Source: Bacteroidota bacterium (GTDB lineage Bacteria > Bacteroidota > Bacteroidia > NS11-12g > UBA955). From it: a stretch of DNA of 64,000 nt. Positions 26,273 to 35,672 of this stretch are shown piece after piece (the first letter of the stretch is position 1; each line of letters begins with the position of its first letter). The notes below the pieces were generated by a model that did not search any database, was not told the origin of the DNA, and saw nothing but the letters and a program-made list of their open reading frames with translations. Location of the stretch: contig JAUXOK010000023.1 of NCBI GenBank assembly GCA_030682255.1, forward strand, positions 148,589 through 212,588, in the 5' to 3' direction. The position numbers and the translations under genes are program-made.

Positions 26273-27418
26273 ATGAAATTTACAAAAACATATACAATCG
26301 CCTTAGTTTTAAGTTTAGCTTTTAATGCTTGTAGTCAAAATTCAAATAATAATCAAGACCAAGTAATAAAAGACCAAAATGAATCAAATATTATTCAATT
26401 AGCTTTGTTGTTGGATGTTAGTGGAAGTATGGATGGTTTGATAGATCAAGCAAAAAGCGAACTTTGGAGTATTGTAAATGAAGTAGCAAAAGCCAAAAAA
26501 CAAGGTCAGTCAACTCAACTAGAAATTGCATTATATGAATATGGACGTTCAAATGCTAATCGAGATAATGGTTATGTAACTAAACTTTTAGATTATACCT
26601 CCGATTTAGATAAAATTTCAGAAGTTTTATTTTCACTGAGAACCAATGGAGGCGATGAATACTGCGGACATGTTATAAAAAATGCATTAGAAGAATTGCA
26701 GTGGAGAGGAAATGATTCAATCTACCGAGTAATATTTATTGCAGGAAACGAACCTTTTAATCAAGGCAATATTTCTTTTAAAACATCTTGTGCCAATGCC
26801 AAAGAAAAAGACATTTTCGTCAACACTATTCACTGTGGTGATTCATTAACAGGTGTTAGAGAATTTTGGTATGAAGGTGCTGAATTAGCCAATGGAAAAT
26901 ATTTTTTCATAGACCACAATGCTAGAAATTATGATGTAAAAACACCTTTTGATAGTTTGATAGGCGTCTACAATGATAGTTTAAACATGACTTATTTAAG
27001 CTATGGCAACAAAGGGATGGCATACAGAGAGAATCAATTAAAACAAGACGAAAATGCAAAAAACATGAGTTCTTCTGTTAAAACCAAACGTGCTGTTTCT
27101 AAATCAAGTAAAATTTACAACAACTCCACTTGGGATGTTACTGATGCTTATATAGCTGATACCAGTTTTTTAGAAAAAACGAAAGAAGAAGATTTGCCCC
27201 AAATTTTAAAGGGCAAAACGAGTAAAGAAAAAAAGGCAATTGTTGTTGACTTTTCTAACAAACGCTCGAAAATGAGTAAAAATATTCTTAACTTAAATAT
27301 CAAAAGAGAAGAGTTTTTAAAAACTATAAACAAAAACAGTGGCGTTAAAACATTGGGTTCAGCACTTATAGAGGCCATTCATTTTCAAGCCAATTCAAAA
27401 GGTTTTGTATTTGAGTAA
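26273..27418 (+). CDS. VWA domain lipoprotein
   Basis: About 381 residues. A lipoprotein signal ends in LAFNACSQN (Cys near residue 19). A von Willebrand A domain follows with the MIDAS motif LLLDVSGSMDG near residue 47, GGDEYCGHVIKNALEE near 130 and a TSCANAKEKDIFVNTIHCGD segment. The rest is Lys/Ser-rich. The protein likely sits on the outer membrane and binds a metal-dependent ligand. The frame extends back to 26204 through sequence duplicated from the M13 gene start, but the ATG at 26273 gives a proper signal peptide. Confidence 0.75.
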   Translation: MKFTKTYTIALVLSLAFNACSQNSNNNQDQVIKDQNESNIIQLALLLDVSGSMDGLIDQAKSELWSIVNEVAKAKKQGQSTQLEIALYEYGRSNANRDNGYVTKLLDYTSDLDKISEVLFSLRTNGGDEYCGHVIKNALEELQWRGNDSIYRVIFIAGNEPFNQGNISFKTSCANAKEKDIFVNTIHCGDSLTGVREFWYEGAELANGKYFFIDHNARNYDVKTPFDSLIGVYNDSLNMTYLSYGNKGMAYRENQLKQDENAKNMSSSVKTKRAVSKSSKIYNNSTWDVTDAYIADTSFLEKTKEEDLPQILKGKTSKEKKAIVVDFSNKRSKMSKNILNLNIKREEFLKTINKNSGVKTLGSALIEAIHFQANSKGFVFE

Positions 27419-27551
27419 ATTGTATTTAAATCATAAGTACTTTTCAAACAAATATGCTGTTTTAGATAAATAATATTTAAAACAATCGTTTTCATAAAAT
27501 TCATTCATTGAAGTTGATATTTTTATTTATGCATTTAATAAAAAAGTAATG

Positions 27552-27581
27552 TTTTTTCCTTAAAATTGCTAACATGAAAAG
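27552..27581 (+). repeat. M13-peptidase leader, second copy of the 30-bp repeat
   Basis: Identical to 26182-26211 and covering the true start codon of the M13 peptidase. Its TTAAAATTGC core is a one-mismatch -7 box, so promoter function may have been copied too. Confidence 0.8.
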
Positions 27582-29655
27582 CCGAATCATCAAAAGCCTT
27601 ATTATACCCCTTTCAATACTTACTTTAATTAATCAATGTAACTCGCCCAACAAGCAACCTAGTCAAACTTTGAATGATGGTTTCGATACCAGTTCGCTTG
27701 ATTTGAGTTTCAGACCTCAAGATGATTTTGATAGTTTTGCAAATGGCGGATGGAAAAAACGCAATCCAATTCCATCAACAGAAGGTTCTTGGGGTGCTTT
27801 TGGTATTTTAGACAAAGAAAATACTGAAGTAAAACTTAAAGGGATTATTGATGAAGTTTCTAAAAACAAAAGCAATAAAGCCAATTCAGACGAACAAAAA
27901 ATAGCCGATATGTATCGCTCGTTTATGGATACAACTACCATCGAGAATCTAGCATTGAGCCCTTTGCAATATTACATCGACCAAATTGAAAACATCAAAA
28001 ATTTGGATGAATGGATAGCTGTTTCTGGTGAGTTACAGAAAATTGGGGTAGCCAATGTTGTTGGTATTTATGTGGATGCCGATGACAAAAACAGTAAAAT
28101 GAATGCTGTAAAATTTGTTCAAGGCGGATTAAGCCTTGGTGAAAAAAGTTTTTATACAGGCAATGACGAACGTATGCAAAACATCAGAAATGAATTTGTT
28201 AATCACGTTGATAAATTTATCGCTTTAACAGGTGATATTACTGAAAATACTGGAAAAACTATTCTTGGTTTTGAAACTAAACTAGCCAATATACAATTGA
28301 GCAATGTAGAATTAAGAGACCCCGATGCAACTTATAACAAGGTATCGATGTCTGATTTAAAAAAGATTTCTGGCAAAATTGATTGGTCTGTTTTTGCTAA
28401 AAAACAAGATGTTATTTCGGATACAATCATTGTTCAAAATTTACCTTACTACACCAAATTAAATACTCTTTTAAGTTCGACACCTATCGAAACGCTAAAA
28501 ATTTATGCTTTTTATAAATTAGTCCTAAATTTTAGCACCTATTTACCCAAACAATTTAAAGATGAACGTTTTAATTTTTATGGGGTGATAAAAAGTGGTA
28601 TCAAAGAACAAAAAAAGAGAGATATTCAAGCCATTAGTGTTACAGAAAGTTTGGGCGAAGGCAATATTTTAGGGCGATTATACACCAAGCAATATTTTCC
28701 CGAAAGTTCTAAACAGAAAGTGTCTGAAATGATTGAAAATGTAAGAGCTGTTTATGGAGAAAGAATTGCCCAACTCAATTGGATGAGTGATAGCACTAAA
28801 TTGATGGCAAAGAAAAAACTCTCTACTTTTACATATAAAATTGGTTATCCCGATCAGTGGGACGATTATTCAGATATTACTGTAAAACCAGATGCCTTAA
28901 TAGAAAATGTCATTTCAAATTCATTGTGGAGTCACAGCAAAATGGTGAAAGACATCGGAAAACCTGTAGATAAGAAACGTTGGTACATGTCGCCTCAAAC
29001 TGTGAATGCTTATTACAACCCTTTGAATAACGAAATTGTGTTTCCAGCGGGAATTTTGCAAGCGCCATTTTTCAATCCTAATGCTGATGATGCCATTAAT
29101 TATGGCGGCATTATTGCCGTTATTGGTCACGAATTTACCCATGGTTTTGATGATCAAGGAGCCAAATATGACGAAACTGGCAACTTGAGAAATTGGTGGA
29201 ACAAACAAGATTTCGATAATTTCAACCAATTGAGCAAAAGGTATATTGACTATTTCAGCAGTTTTCAACCATTACCCAATGTAAACATCAATGGCGAATT
29301 GACCATAGGAGAAAACATTGCAGATTTAGGAGGATTAACCCTTGCCTATTACGCTTTGGTTCGTTCGCTGAAAGGCAAAACTGAACCAGCTCCCATTGAT
29401 GGATTTACATGGCAACAAAGGTTTTTCTTAAGTTGGGCACAAGTGTGGCACAATAACATTAAAGACGAAGAATTGCGCAATCGTATACAAACCGACCCAC
29501 ATTCACCTGCTCGCTATAGAATCAATGGCCCGTTGAAACATTTAACAGAATTCTACGATGCATTTGGTGTAAAACAAGGCGATAAAATGTGGTTGTCTGA
29601 GGGAGAAAGAATTAAGATCTGGTACGCAAAGAGGAAATTAGAAGTTAGTTCCTAA
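27574..29655 (+). CDS. M13 family (neprilysin-like) metallopeptidase, lipoprotein
   Basis: A 693-residue M13 zinc endopeptidase. A lipobox (LINQCNSP, Cys near residue 22) anchors it. The N-terminal M13 domain begins FRPQDDFDSFANGGWKKRNP, and the catalytic domain holds NAYYNPLNNEIVFPAGILQ near 487, the zinc motif VIGHEFTHGFDDQGA (HExxH near 517), and ENIADLGGL near 580 supplying the third ligand. PHSPARYRINGPL near 650 is the expected substrate-binding arginine segment. It would cleave short peptides outside the inner membrane. Confidence 0.92.
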   Translation: MKSRIIKSLIIPLSILTLINQCNSPNKQPSQTLNDGFDTSSLDLSFRPQDDFDSFANGGWKKRNPIPSTEGSWGAFGILDKENTEVKLKGIIDEVSKNKSNKANSDEQKIADMYRSFMDTTTIENLALSPLQYYIDQIENIKNLDEWIAVSGELQKIGVANVVGIYVDADDKNSKMNAVKFVQGGLSLGEKSFYTGNDERMQNIRNEFVNHVDKFIALTGDITENTGKTILGFETKLANIQLSNVELRDPDATYNKVSMSDLKKISGKIDWSVFAKKQDVISDTIIVQNLPYYTKLNTLLSSTPIETLKIYAFYKLVLNFSTYLPKQFKDERFNFYGVIKSGIKEQKKRDIQAISVTESLGEGNILGRLYTKQYFPESSKQKVSEMIENVRAVYGERIAQLNWMSDSTKLMAKKKLSTFTYKIGYPDQWDDYSDITVKPDALIENVISNSLWSHSKMVKDIGKPVDKKRWYMSPQTVNAYYNPLNNEIVFPAGILQAPFFNPNADDAINYGGIIAVIGHEFTHGFDDQGAKYDETGNLRNWWNKQDFDNFNQLSKRYIDYFSSFQPLPNVNINGELTIGENIADLGGLTLAYYALVRSLKGKTEPAPIDGFTWQQRFFLSWAQVWHNNIKDEELRNRIQTDPHSPARYRINGPLKHLTEFYDAFGVKQGDKMWLSEGERIKIWYAKRKLEVSS

Positions 29656-29818
29656 GTCTCGGAAGTAGAAGTTAGAATTAAGTAGTTTGGACAATGTTTT
29701 TAACTTCAAATCCTTAACTTTTGATAGATTTTATTGAGTCATTCAAATATTAAATGCATTTAATAAACATTCAACCATGAGTTTTCATTTATTATTTGTA
29801 AGGCATTAATCTTTTAAA

Positions 29819-29826
29819 TATATTTG
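29819..29826 (+). promoter_or_regulatory. -7 box of the DUF2851 gene
   Basis: TATATTTG matches TAnnTTTG. The ATG begins 7 bases after the box, about where transcription should start, so the mRNA would be leaderless or nearly so. Confidence 0.5.
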
Positions 29827-29833
29827 CTTAAGA

Positions 29834-31105
29834 ATGAATGAAGACTTACTTCAATATATCTGGCTTTCGGGAATGTTTGATATACACAACCTTAAAACTA
29901 CTGATGGCAAGATTGTAGAAATCTTAAAAAGAGGTAAACTCAATAAACATGCTGGTCCAGATTTTTTGGAAGCCCAACTAAAAATAGATGATACCTTATG
30001 GATTGGGAATGTTGAAATACATCTGTATGCTTCTCTTTGGAATAGTCATCAACATCAAGAAGATGAAGCATACAACAATACCATTCTTCATGTTGTATTA
30101 AACGAAGATGTCACCTGTTTTAGAAAAGATGGAAGTCCATTGCCTTGTTTAGAAATTGGTAAACGAATCAATCATCAAATTATATCAAAGTACGAATTTT
30201 TAAGACAAAATAGTTTGTGGGTGCCTTGTGCTGAGTTTTTAAATAAAATCGATCATTTTACTGTTACCCAAATGTTAGATAGAATGATGATTCAGCGTTT
30301 GGAACATAAAACAGACCTTGTTAAAGAATGGCTCAAAAAGGTTAAAAACGATTGGCATTCTGTTTTTTATTATGCCTTGGCCCGTAGTTTTGGTTTTGGC
30401 ACCAACAGCGAAGCTTTTGAGCAACTTGCGCTTCAGTTGCCACTTTCAATTTTAGCAAAATACAAAAGCAATTTGATGCAAATAGAGGCATTGGTTTTTG
30501 GCGTATCAGGTTTTTTGAATCAAGAACATTTGGATGATTACCATTTAACCTTGCAAAAGGAATGGCATTTTTTATCTCAAAAACATGGTTTAAAAAGTCC
30601 CGATATGAAAACTTTTAAATTTATGCGAATGCGACCTGGTAATTTTCCTACTATCAGATTAGCTCAATTTGCGGCTTTGATTCACCAAAGCAATCATTTA
30701 TTGAGTCAATTGTTAGATGAAGACGATGTGCATCAGATTATTTCTTTTTTTAAAATAGAGGCAAGCGAGTATTGGCAAACGCATTATTTGTTTGGTAAAT
30801 TATCTAAAAAACATGCTTCAAATTTATCTATTTCAGCCATTCAAAATATCATGATAAATGGTGTAGTACCAGTTTTATTTGTATATGGTCAAATGATTGG
30901 CAACGATAGTATTTGTCAAAAAGCATTGAATATTTTACATCAGTTGCCTTCAGAAAGCAATCAAGTTATTGCACAATGGTCTAATTATGGTGTTCATTCC
31001 CGAACTGCTTTTGATTCTCAAGCATTGTTAGAGTTAAAAAAGAATCACTGTGATTTAAGAAATTGTTTGAATTGCAAAATTGGCAATAAAATATTGATTA
31101 ATTAG
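29834..31105 (+). CDS. DUF2851 family protein
   Basis: A 423-residue cytoplasmic protein of DUF2851, a family found almost only in Bacteroidota. The start MNEDLLQYIWLSGMFD, the HAGPDFLEAQLKIDDTLWIG segment near residues 38-57 and WNSHQHQEDEAYNNTILHVV near 73-92 are the strongly conserved blocks; D/E..D..H residues there suggest a metal site. The C-terminus has a CDLRNCLNCKIG cysteine cluster. Function unknown. A bidirectional terminator follows. Confidence 0.85.
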   Translation: MNEDLLQYIWLSGMFDIHNLKTTDGKIVEILKRGKLNKHAGPDFLEAQLKIDDTLWIGNVEIHLYASLWNSHQHQEDEAYNNTILHVVLNEDVTCFRKDGSPLPCLEIGKRINHQIISKYEFLRQNSLWVPCAEFLNKIDHFTVTQMLDRMMIQRLEHKTDLVKEWLKKVKNDWHSVFYYALARSFGFGTNSEAFEQLALQLPLSILAKYKSNLMQIEALVFGVSGFLNQEHLDDYHLTLQKEWHFLSQKHGLKSPDMKTFKFMRMRPGNFPTIRLAQFAALIHQSNHLLSQLLDEDDVHQIISFFKIEASEYWQTHYLFGKLSKKHASNLSISAIQNIMINGVVPVLFVYGQMIGNDSICQKALNILHQLPSESNQVIAQWSNYGVHSRTAFDSQALLELKKNHCDLRNCLNCKIGNKILIN

Positions 31106-31125
31106 TTTTCTAAAACTATCTAAAT

Positions 31126-31158
31126 ACAAAAGCCGATAAACTTGTCATCGGCTTTTGT
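31126..31158. terminator. bidirectional terminator between DUF2851 and porE-like gene
   Basis: A perfect 12-bp stem ACAAAAGCCGAT / ATCGGCTTTTGT with a 9-base loop between two convergent genes. Confidence 0.88.
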
Positions 31159-31176
31159 AAATTATTTTAAATTGAT

Positions 31177-34158
31177 TTATCTAGCTCCACCCTTTTTTTC
31201 TTTCACCTTAATGAATAGTGTACTACCTTTAACAACAGCATTTAATTTTTTGAATTGAGTATTTAAGCCACCCATGGTAGGTTCACTTATTTTCGTACTC
31301 ACAGATATTTTTACATTTTCTAATATAGCATCACCAATTTGTATAGTAGCAACAAAAACACTACTTGGCAATTTGGTGCCATCTGCTAATTTAATTGATT
31401 CACCATCTTCAAAGTCTTTTTTAGAAATAACTTTTGCATCTAATAATTGTTTAACAACTTCTTCGGTAATTTCAATCTTTCTACCTGTTGGATTATAAAC
31501 CCAATTGACATTTTCTTTATCATTTACCATTGTTGGCACCAATAAACTACTGCCTTGAGATACTAAAGTAATCTGCTTGTAATCATCTAACGCAACTGTG
31601 TCCACAGCAGGAGCAGTTGTTGCAGGAGCTTTACTATCTTTGTTTTCAGTTGTTAATTTACTGTCAATAGGCCCATCTTTTAATGCCTCAGTATTTACAT
31701 TCTTGAAAGTTATTTCACCTTCTTCTGAATTAACGGAGCCATTGTTTGCTTTAATAGCTTCAATACCAAAACTATATGGGTTATTAATACCTGCAATTTT
31801 TAAAGTAGGCGACATAAAGGTATATCCTCTATCTTTAGTTCCGATTCTTAATGTATTAAGTTTAACACTTGCTGTCGGTTTAATTCTACCACTTGCAATT
31901 TCTGCTAAGGTTACACCTGTTAAATCAGTTTGTTTAACTACACCTTTGGCTATCAGATTTTTTAATTCTAAAACACTGATTATTATATCAGCACCAGGAG
32001 CCACTAAAGCTTGACCTGAAGCTTCAACATCATTTCCAGCAGCACTTGCCAACAAATTAGATTCGCTTTTTCTCAACTTAACAATAATCGGTTTAACATT
32101 GGTATTGTTTGCATCATTACTGTTAACCGCTGCTACTCTAGGATCAAAGTTTACATCTAAAGTTCTGATAGTTGTTCTTCTGTTTTCTTGATGTTTATCT
32201 TCTGGACATGGCACTTTTACAGCGCCTTCGCATTTACAATCGTTCACCAATTGAGATTCGCCATATCCTTTTGCTAATAATCTTCTGGCATCAATGCCTT
32301 TTCTAACCAAATATGCAACTGCACTATCCGCTCTTCTTTGTGATAAATCGATGTTGTAGTCATAAGATGAACGACAATCCGTGTGTGAACCTAATTCAAG
32401 ACGTAATTTAGGGTATTTAACCAATAGTGGCAATATTCTTTCGTCTAAAACTTTGGCCGCATCAGGACGAATATTTGCTTTATCCAAATCATAATAAATA
32501 GGCACAACTTCTTCGATGATTTGAGAATACAAGCAGAAATCTTGTTTGAGTGTCGTTGATAATTTGATGCCTTTAGTAGTTCTTTGAACTAAATCAGCAT
32601 CAAAATAGTACAATTCTCTGTTAGTACATGATATTTCATAGTTAGTTTTTTCGTTCAATCTAATTTTACCATAATAACCATTTGCATCTGTTTTAACAAT
32701 TATTTTAGAAGTATCTTTATCATTAGTAATAGTTAAAATTGAATTTGCTAAAGGTTTTGAATTGTTAAATGTAGCAGGATTTGTTTTTGGTAAAACACAC
32801 TCATAAACATAGCCTTCTAATTCAATAACAAGTGGCGTAATATTAAACTCATAAATATCAAAGTTTCCTCTACCGCCACATCTGTTTGATGTGAAGAAAC
32901 CATGATCTCGGTCGTTATTATCGAATGTCATTCCAAAATCATCTCCACCACTATTTAGAGGTGCTCTTAAATTTTCTGCTTCTGTCCATTCTGTTCCACT
33001 TCCTTCTACTCTGAAAATGTCTAATCCACCCATGCCTAAATGACCATTAGAAGAGAAATATAAAGCTTGTTCGTGTAAATTCCAATATGGGAACATTTCG
33101 TCAGACGGTGTATTAACTGTAGTGCCTAAATTAAAAGGCTCGCCCCAATCTTTGGCTCTTTGGTTATAAACAGAACACCAAATATCATAGCCACCTTCGC
33201 CACCTTCTCTATTAGTAGAAAAATAAAGTGTTTTGCCATCATCACTTAATGCAGGATGTCCATAATCAAAACTATCATTGATACAGAAACTCAACATTTG
33301 TTCTTCACCCCACTCTGAACCATTCATTTTGGCAGAGAATAATTTACAAGAAGTTGATTTTCCATCCGGACCATTACATTGTGTGTAATAAATGGTGCTG
33401 TATTTTCTATCGAAAGAAGATGAGCCATCGTTGTATTTAGTATTGATGGTTCCTAGGGCTATAACTGGTTTTTCCCAAGTTTTACCAGCTCCTCTTTTGC
33501 CTTTTTTAGATTTTAAATACCACATATCAGAGAAACTATTTCCAGTTTGGCCGTATACTTTTTTCTTAGCAACTCCACCCTCTCTGTCAGTAGAAAAATA
33601 TAAAACGTCATCTTTTTTGCTAGCAATCATAGGGCTATAGTCCATGCCTTTGGTATTAGCAATTTTAAAATTAGACACTTTATAACGACTCAATGGAATG
33701 TCTTTTCTCCAATTTTCTGCGCTATCGATACCAGCTACTCTTTTGATAACTCTATCATCATTTGGAACCTCTTCTAAATATTTTGTAAACCACTCTCGGG
33801 CTTTTCTAGTGGCATCAGGATTACATCCATCACCAGAAACCTTCATGTTTAATGAACCTAATTGATAAAGTGCTTCCGTATTTTTAGGTTCTTTTCTTAA
33901 TACTTTCTCATAGGCTTTAATGGCTTTTTCATATTCATTTGCCATTCTGTAGCAATAAGCCGCCTCTACTCTTCCTCTTTGTGCTTCATCTTTATCTTTT
34001 ACACCATTTACTGCCTGAGTGTATAAATCTCCTGCAATTTTATAGTTCATTCTTTTCTTAGCTTCATCTGCTTTAGATAGACTAGAACCACCGCATCCTG
34101 ATAATAAGATGAATAATGTAACAACCGATAAGTTTAGTAATAAGGTAATTTTTTTCAT
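31177..34158 (-). CDS. porE: PorE-like T9SS protein: TPR, PD40, CRD, OmpA and a retropepsin-like tail
   Basis: A 993-residue lipoprotein (lipobox LLSGCGGSS). In order: TPRs (about 25-150), a PD40/WD40-like propeller with YFSTDREGG and YFSTNREGGEGG repeats (about 165-440), a carboxypeptidase-regulatory-like domain (about 450-535), and an OmpA peptidoglycan-binding domain (about 540-670) with GSHTDCRSSYDYNIDLSQRR. This order matches PorE of the type IX secretion system, which ties the outer-membrane machinery to peptidoglycan. A tail of about 320 residues follows: two units (about 700-822 and 860-993) that look like retropepsin folds lacking the catalytic Asp (APGA and NPTG instead of DTGA). 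Other OmpA-TPR-WD40 proteins of unknown role exist, so the porE name is probable, not certain. Confidence 0.75.
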   Translation of the reverse strand: MKKITLLLNLSVVTLFILLSGCGGSSLSKADEAKKRMNYKIAGDLYTQAVNGVKDKDEAQRGRVEAAYCYRMANEYEKAIKAYEKVLRKEPKNTEALYQLGSLNMKVSGDGCNPDATRKAREWFTKYLEEVPNDDRVIKRVAGIDSAENWRKDIPLSRYKVSNFKIANTKGMDYSPMIASKKDDVLYFSTDREGGVAKKKVYGQTGNSFSDMWYLKSKKGKRGAGKTWEKPVIALGTINTKYNDGSSSFDRKYSTIYYTQCNGPDGKSTSCKLFSAKMNGSEWGEEQMLSFCINDSFDYGHPALSDDGKTLYFSTNREGGEGGYDIWCSVYNQRAKDWGEPFNLGTTVNTPSDEMFPYWNLHEQALYFSSNGHLGMGGLDIFRVEGSGTEWTEAENLRAPLNSGGDDFGMTFDNNDRDHGFFTSNRCGGRGNFDIYEFNITPLVIELEGYVYECVLPKTNPATFNNSKPLANSILTITNDKDTSKIIVKTDANGYYGKIRLNEKTNYEISCTNRELYYFDADLVQRTTKGIKLSTTLKQDFCLYSQIIEEVVPIYYDLDKANIRPDAAKVLDERILPLLVKYPKLRLELGSHTDCRSSYDYNIDLSQRRADSAVAYLVRKGIDARRLLAKGYGESQLVNDCKCEGAVKVPCPEDKHQENRRTTIRTLDVNFDPRVAAVNSNDANNTNVKPIIVKLRKSESNLLASAAGNDVEASGQALVAPGADIIISVLELKNLIAKGVVKQTDLTGVTLAEIASGRIKPTASVKLNTLRIGTKDRGYTFMSPTLKIAGINNPYSFGIEAIKANNGSVNSEEGEITFKNVNTEALKDGPIDSKLTTENKDSKAPATTAPAVDTVALDDYKQITLVSQGSSLLVPTMVNDKENVNWVYNPTGRKIEITEEVVKQLLDAKVISKKDFEDGESIKLADGTKLPSSVFVATIQIGDAILENVKISVSTKISEPTMGGLNTQFKKLNAVVKGSTLFIKVKEKKGGAR

Positions 34159-34197
34159 GCGCTAATAATACTTTTAATTAGTTTTATCTATAATCCA

Positions 34198-34205
34198 CAA
34201 ACCTA
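34198..34205 (-). promoter_or_regulatory. -7 box of the porE-like gene
   Basis: Minus strand reads TAGGTTTG, an exact TAnnTTTG match about 40 bases before the start codon. Confidence 0.4.
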
Positions 34206-34337
34206 TGTAAAAAAATATATTTTACAAAAAATATTTTAGTCTATTAACGTGGTTAACATAATTTTATTGTGAAATACATAATTTTTATGTAAAATTAAGT
34301 ACATAAAAGTGTGCTTTTTTGCTTCGAGCTAAAACTG

Positions 34338-35141
34338 TTATTTTAAATATGAATCAACGGCTTTTCTAACATTGCCATGTTCTAAAAGAAGTTTTTGTGC
34401 TGCATTGTAAGTTAAATCAGTTTCTGCCATCACCATTTTGGTGCCACGGTCTATTAATTTATCATTACTTAATTGCATATCCACCATTTTGCTGCCTTTT
34501 ACTTTGCCTAATCTTATCATACTGGCAGTGGTAATCATATTCAAAACCATTTTTTGGGCAGTGCCCGATTTCATTCTTGTGCTACCCGTAACCACTTCTG
34601 GTCCAACTTCTATTTCGATTGGAAACTGACTGATTTCTCCCATCAATGAGTTTTTGTTGCAGCTGATACAACCTGTTACAATGCCTAATTCATTACAGGT
34701 TTTTAATCCACCAACCACATAAGGTGTTTTACCTGAAGCCGAAATGCCAACCACCACATCATTTGTTGTAATATTAAATGCTTGTAAATCTTTGAATGCT
34801 TGATCAGTATTGTCTTCTGCAAATTCTACCGCTTTGCGAATGGCAGAATCGCCTCCCGCTATGATGCCAATCACCAAATCGAAGGGAACGCCATAAGTTG
34901 GCGGACATTCGCTTGCATCTAATATGCCCAATCGACCACTTGTACCTGCTCCAATGTAAAATAATCTGCCTCCAACTTGCATTTTTTGCACCAAGGCTTC
35001 AATTAATTTCTCGATGGCTGATAGTTCTGCTTCAACGGCTAACGCCACTTTTTTATCTTCTAGATTAATAGCGTTAACAATATCTTTGACAGATAATTCT
35101 GATAAATTGGGATACAAGGAGTCTTTTTCTGTGGTATGCAT
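34338..35141 (-). CDS. murQ: N-acetylmuramic acid 6-phosphate etherase
   Basis: A 267-residue MurQ. The SIS domain shows GRLFYIGAGTSGRLGILDA near residues 57-75, ECPPTYG, and ISASGKTPYV near 130; GSTRMKSGTAQK near 185 is diagnostic. It splits the D-lactyl ether of MurNAc-6-phosphate to GlcNAc-6-phosphate in cell-wall recycling. Its start overlaps the end of an NlpC/P60 gene, a sensible peptidoglycan-turnover pairing. No PTS gene is present, so MurNAc-6-P would come from a kinase encoded elsewhere. Confidence 0.93.
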   Translation of the reverse strand: MHTTEKDSLYPNLSELSVKDIVNAINLEDKKVALAVEAELSAIEKLIEALVQKMQVGGRLFYIGAGTSGRLGILDASECPPTYGVPFDLVIGIIAGGDSAIRKAVEFAEDNTDQAFKDLQAFNITTNDVVVGISASGKTPYVVGGLKTCNELGIVTGCISCNKNSLMGEISQFPIEIEVGPEVVTGSTRMKSGTAQKMVLNMITTASMIRLGKVKGSKMVDMQLSNDKLIDRGTKMVMAETDLTYNAAQKLLLEHGNVRKAVDSYLK

Positions 35142-35656
35142 CAGTTGTTTTGAATAGGAATGCGTTTTACAAACATAAATCTATCGCGGTAATAAGCTTC
35201 TTCGGAATTTGAAATGATGACACCTGCTTGAACTGAGGCATGTATAAAAAATATTTTATCGCCTTCGGTGTGTGATACAATACCAACGTGACCAATGGTT
35301 TCGCTGTTTTTTTGTCTACCATTAAAAAAGATTAAATCGCCTCGCATGGCATTTTCAGGACTTACAAATTTGCCTAATTTACCTTGACATTCTGAACAAT
35401 GTGGCAAATCGACCCCAAAATGGTTGAACACATGGCGAACTAATCCGCTGCAATCAAAACATTTTGGGGTTTTTGTGCCATAACAATACGGTTTGTTAAT
35501 GTATTGCTTAGCAAAACAAAACAATGAATCACAAACCATGGAATCATTTTTATTTTGAATGTTTAAAACAGCACTATTTTCGTTGCCCTTGGATTTGAAA
35601 CTCCAAATAGACAAACATAAAATTAAATACAGCGCATGTTTTGCAATTCTTGTCAA
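35141..35656 (-). CDS. NlpC/P60 family peptidoglycan endopeptidase
   Basis: A 171-residue exported protein. The signal region is ALYLILCLSIWSFKSKG. The NlpC/P60 domain has the catalytic Cys in CFDCSGLVRHVF near residue 68, the His in GHVGIVSH near 125 and the third residue in FFIHASV near 138. It hydrolyses bonds in peptide stems of peptidoglycan. It lies between ahcY (16 bases) and murQ (one-base overlap), all on one strand, suggesting one transcript. Confidence 0.88.
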   Translation of the reverse strand: MTRIAKHALYLILCLSIWSFKSKGNENSAVLNIQNKNDSMVCDSLFCFAKQYINKPYCYGTKTPKCFDCSGLVRHVFNHFGVDLPHCSECQGKLGKFVSPENAMRGDLIFFNGRQKNSETIGHVGIVSHTEGDKIFFIHASVQAGVIISNSEEAYYRDRFMFVKRIPIQNN

Positions 35657-35672
35657 ATGATTCTCTAAAATA

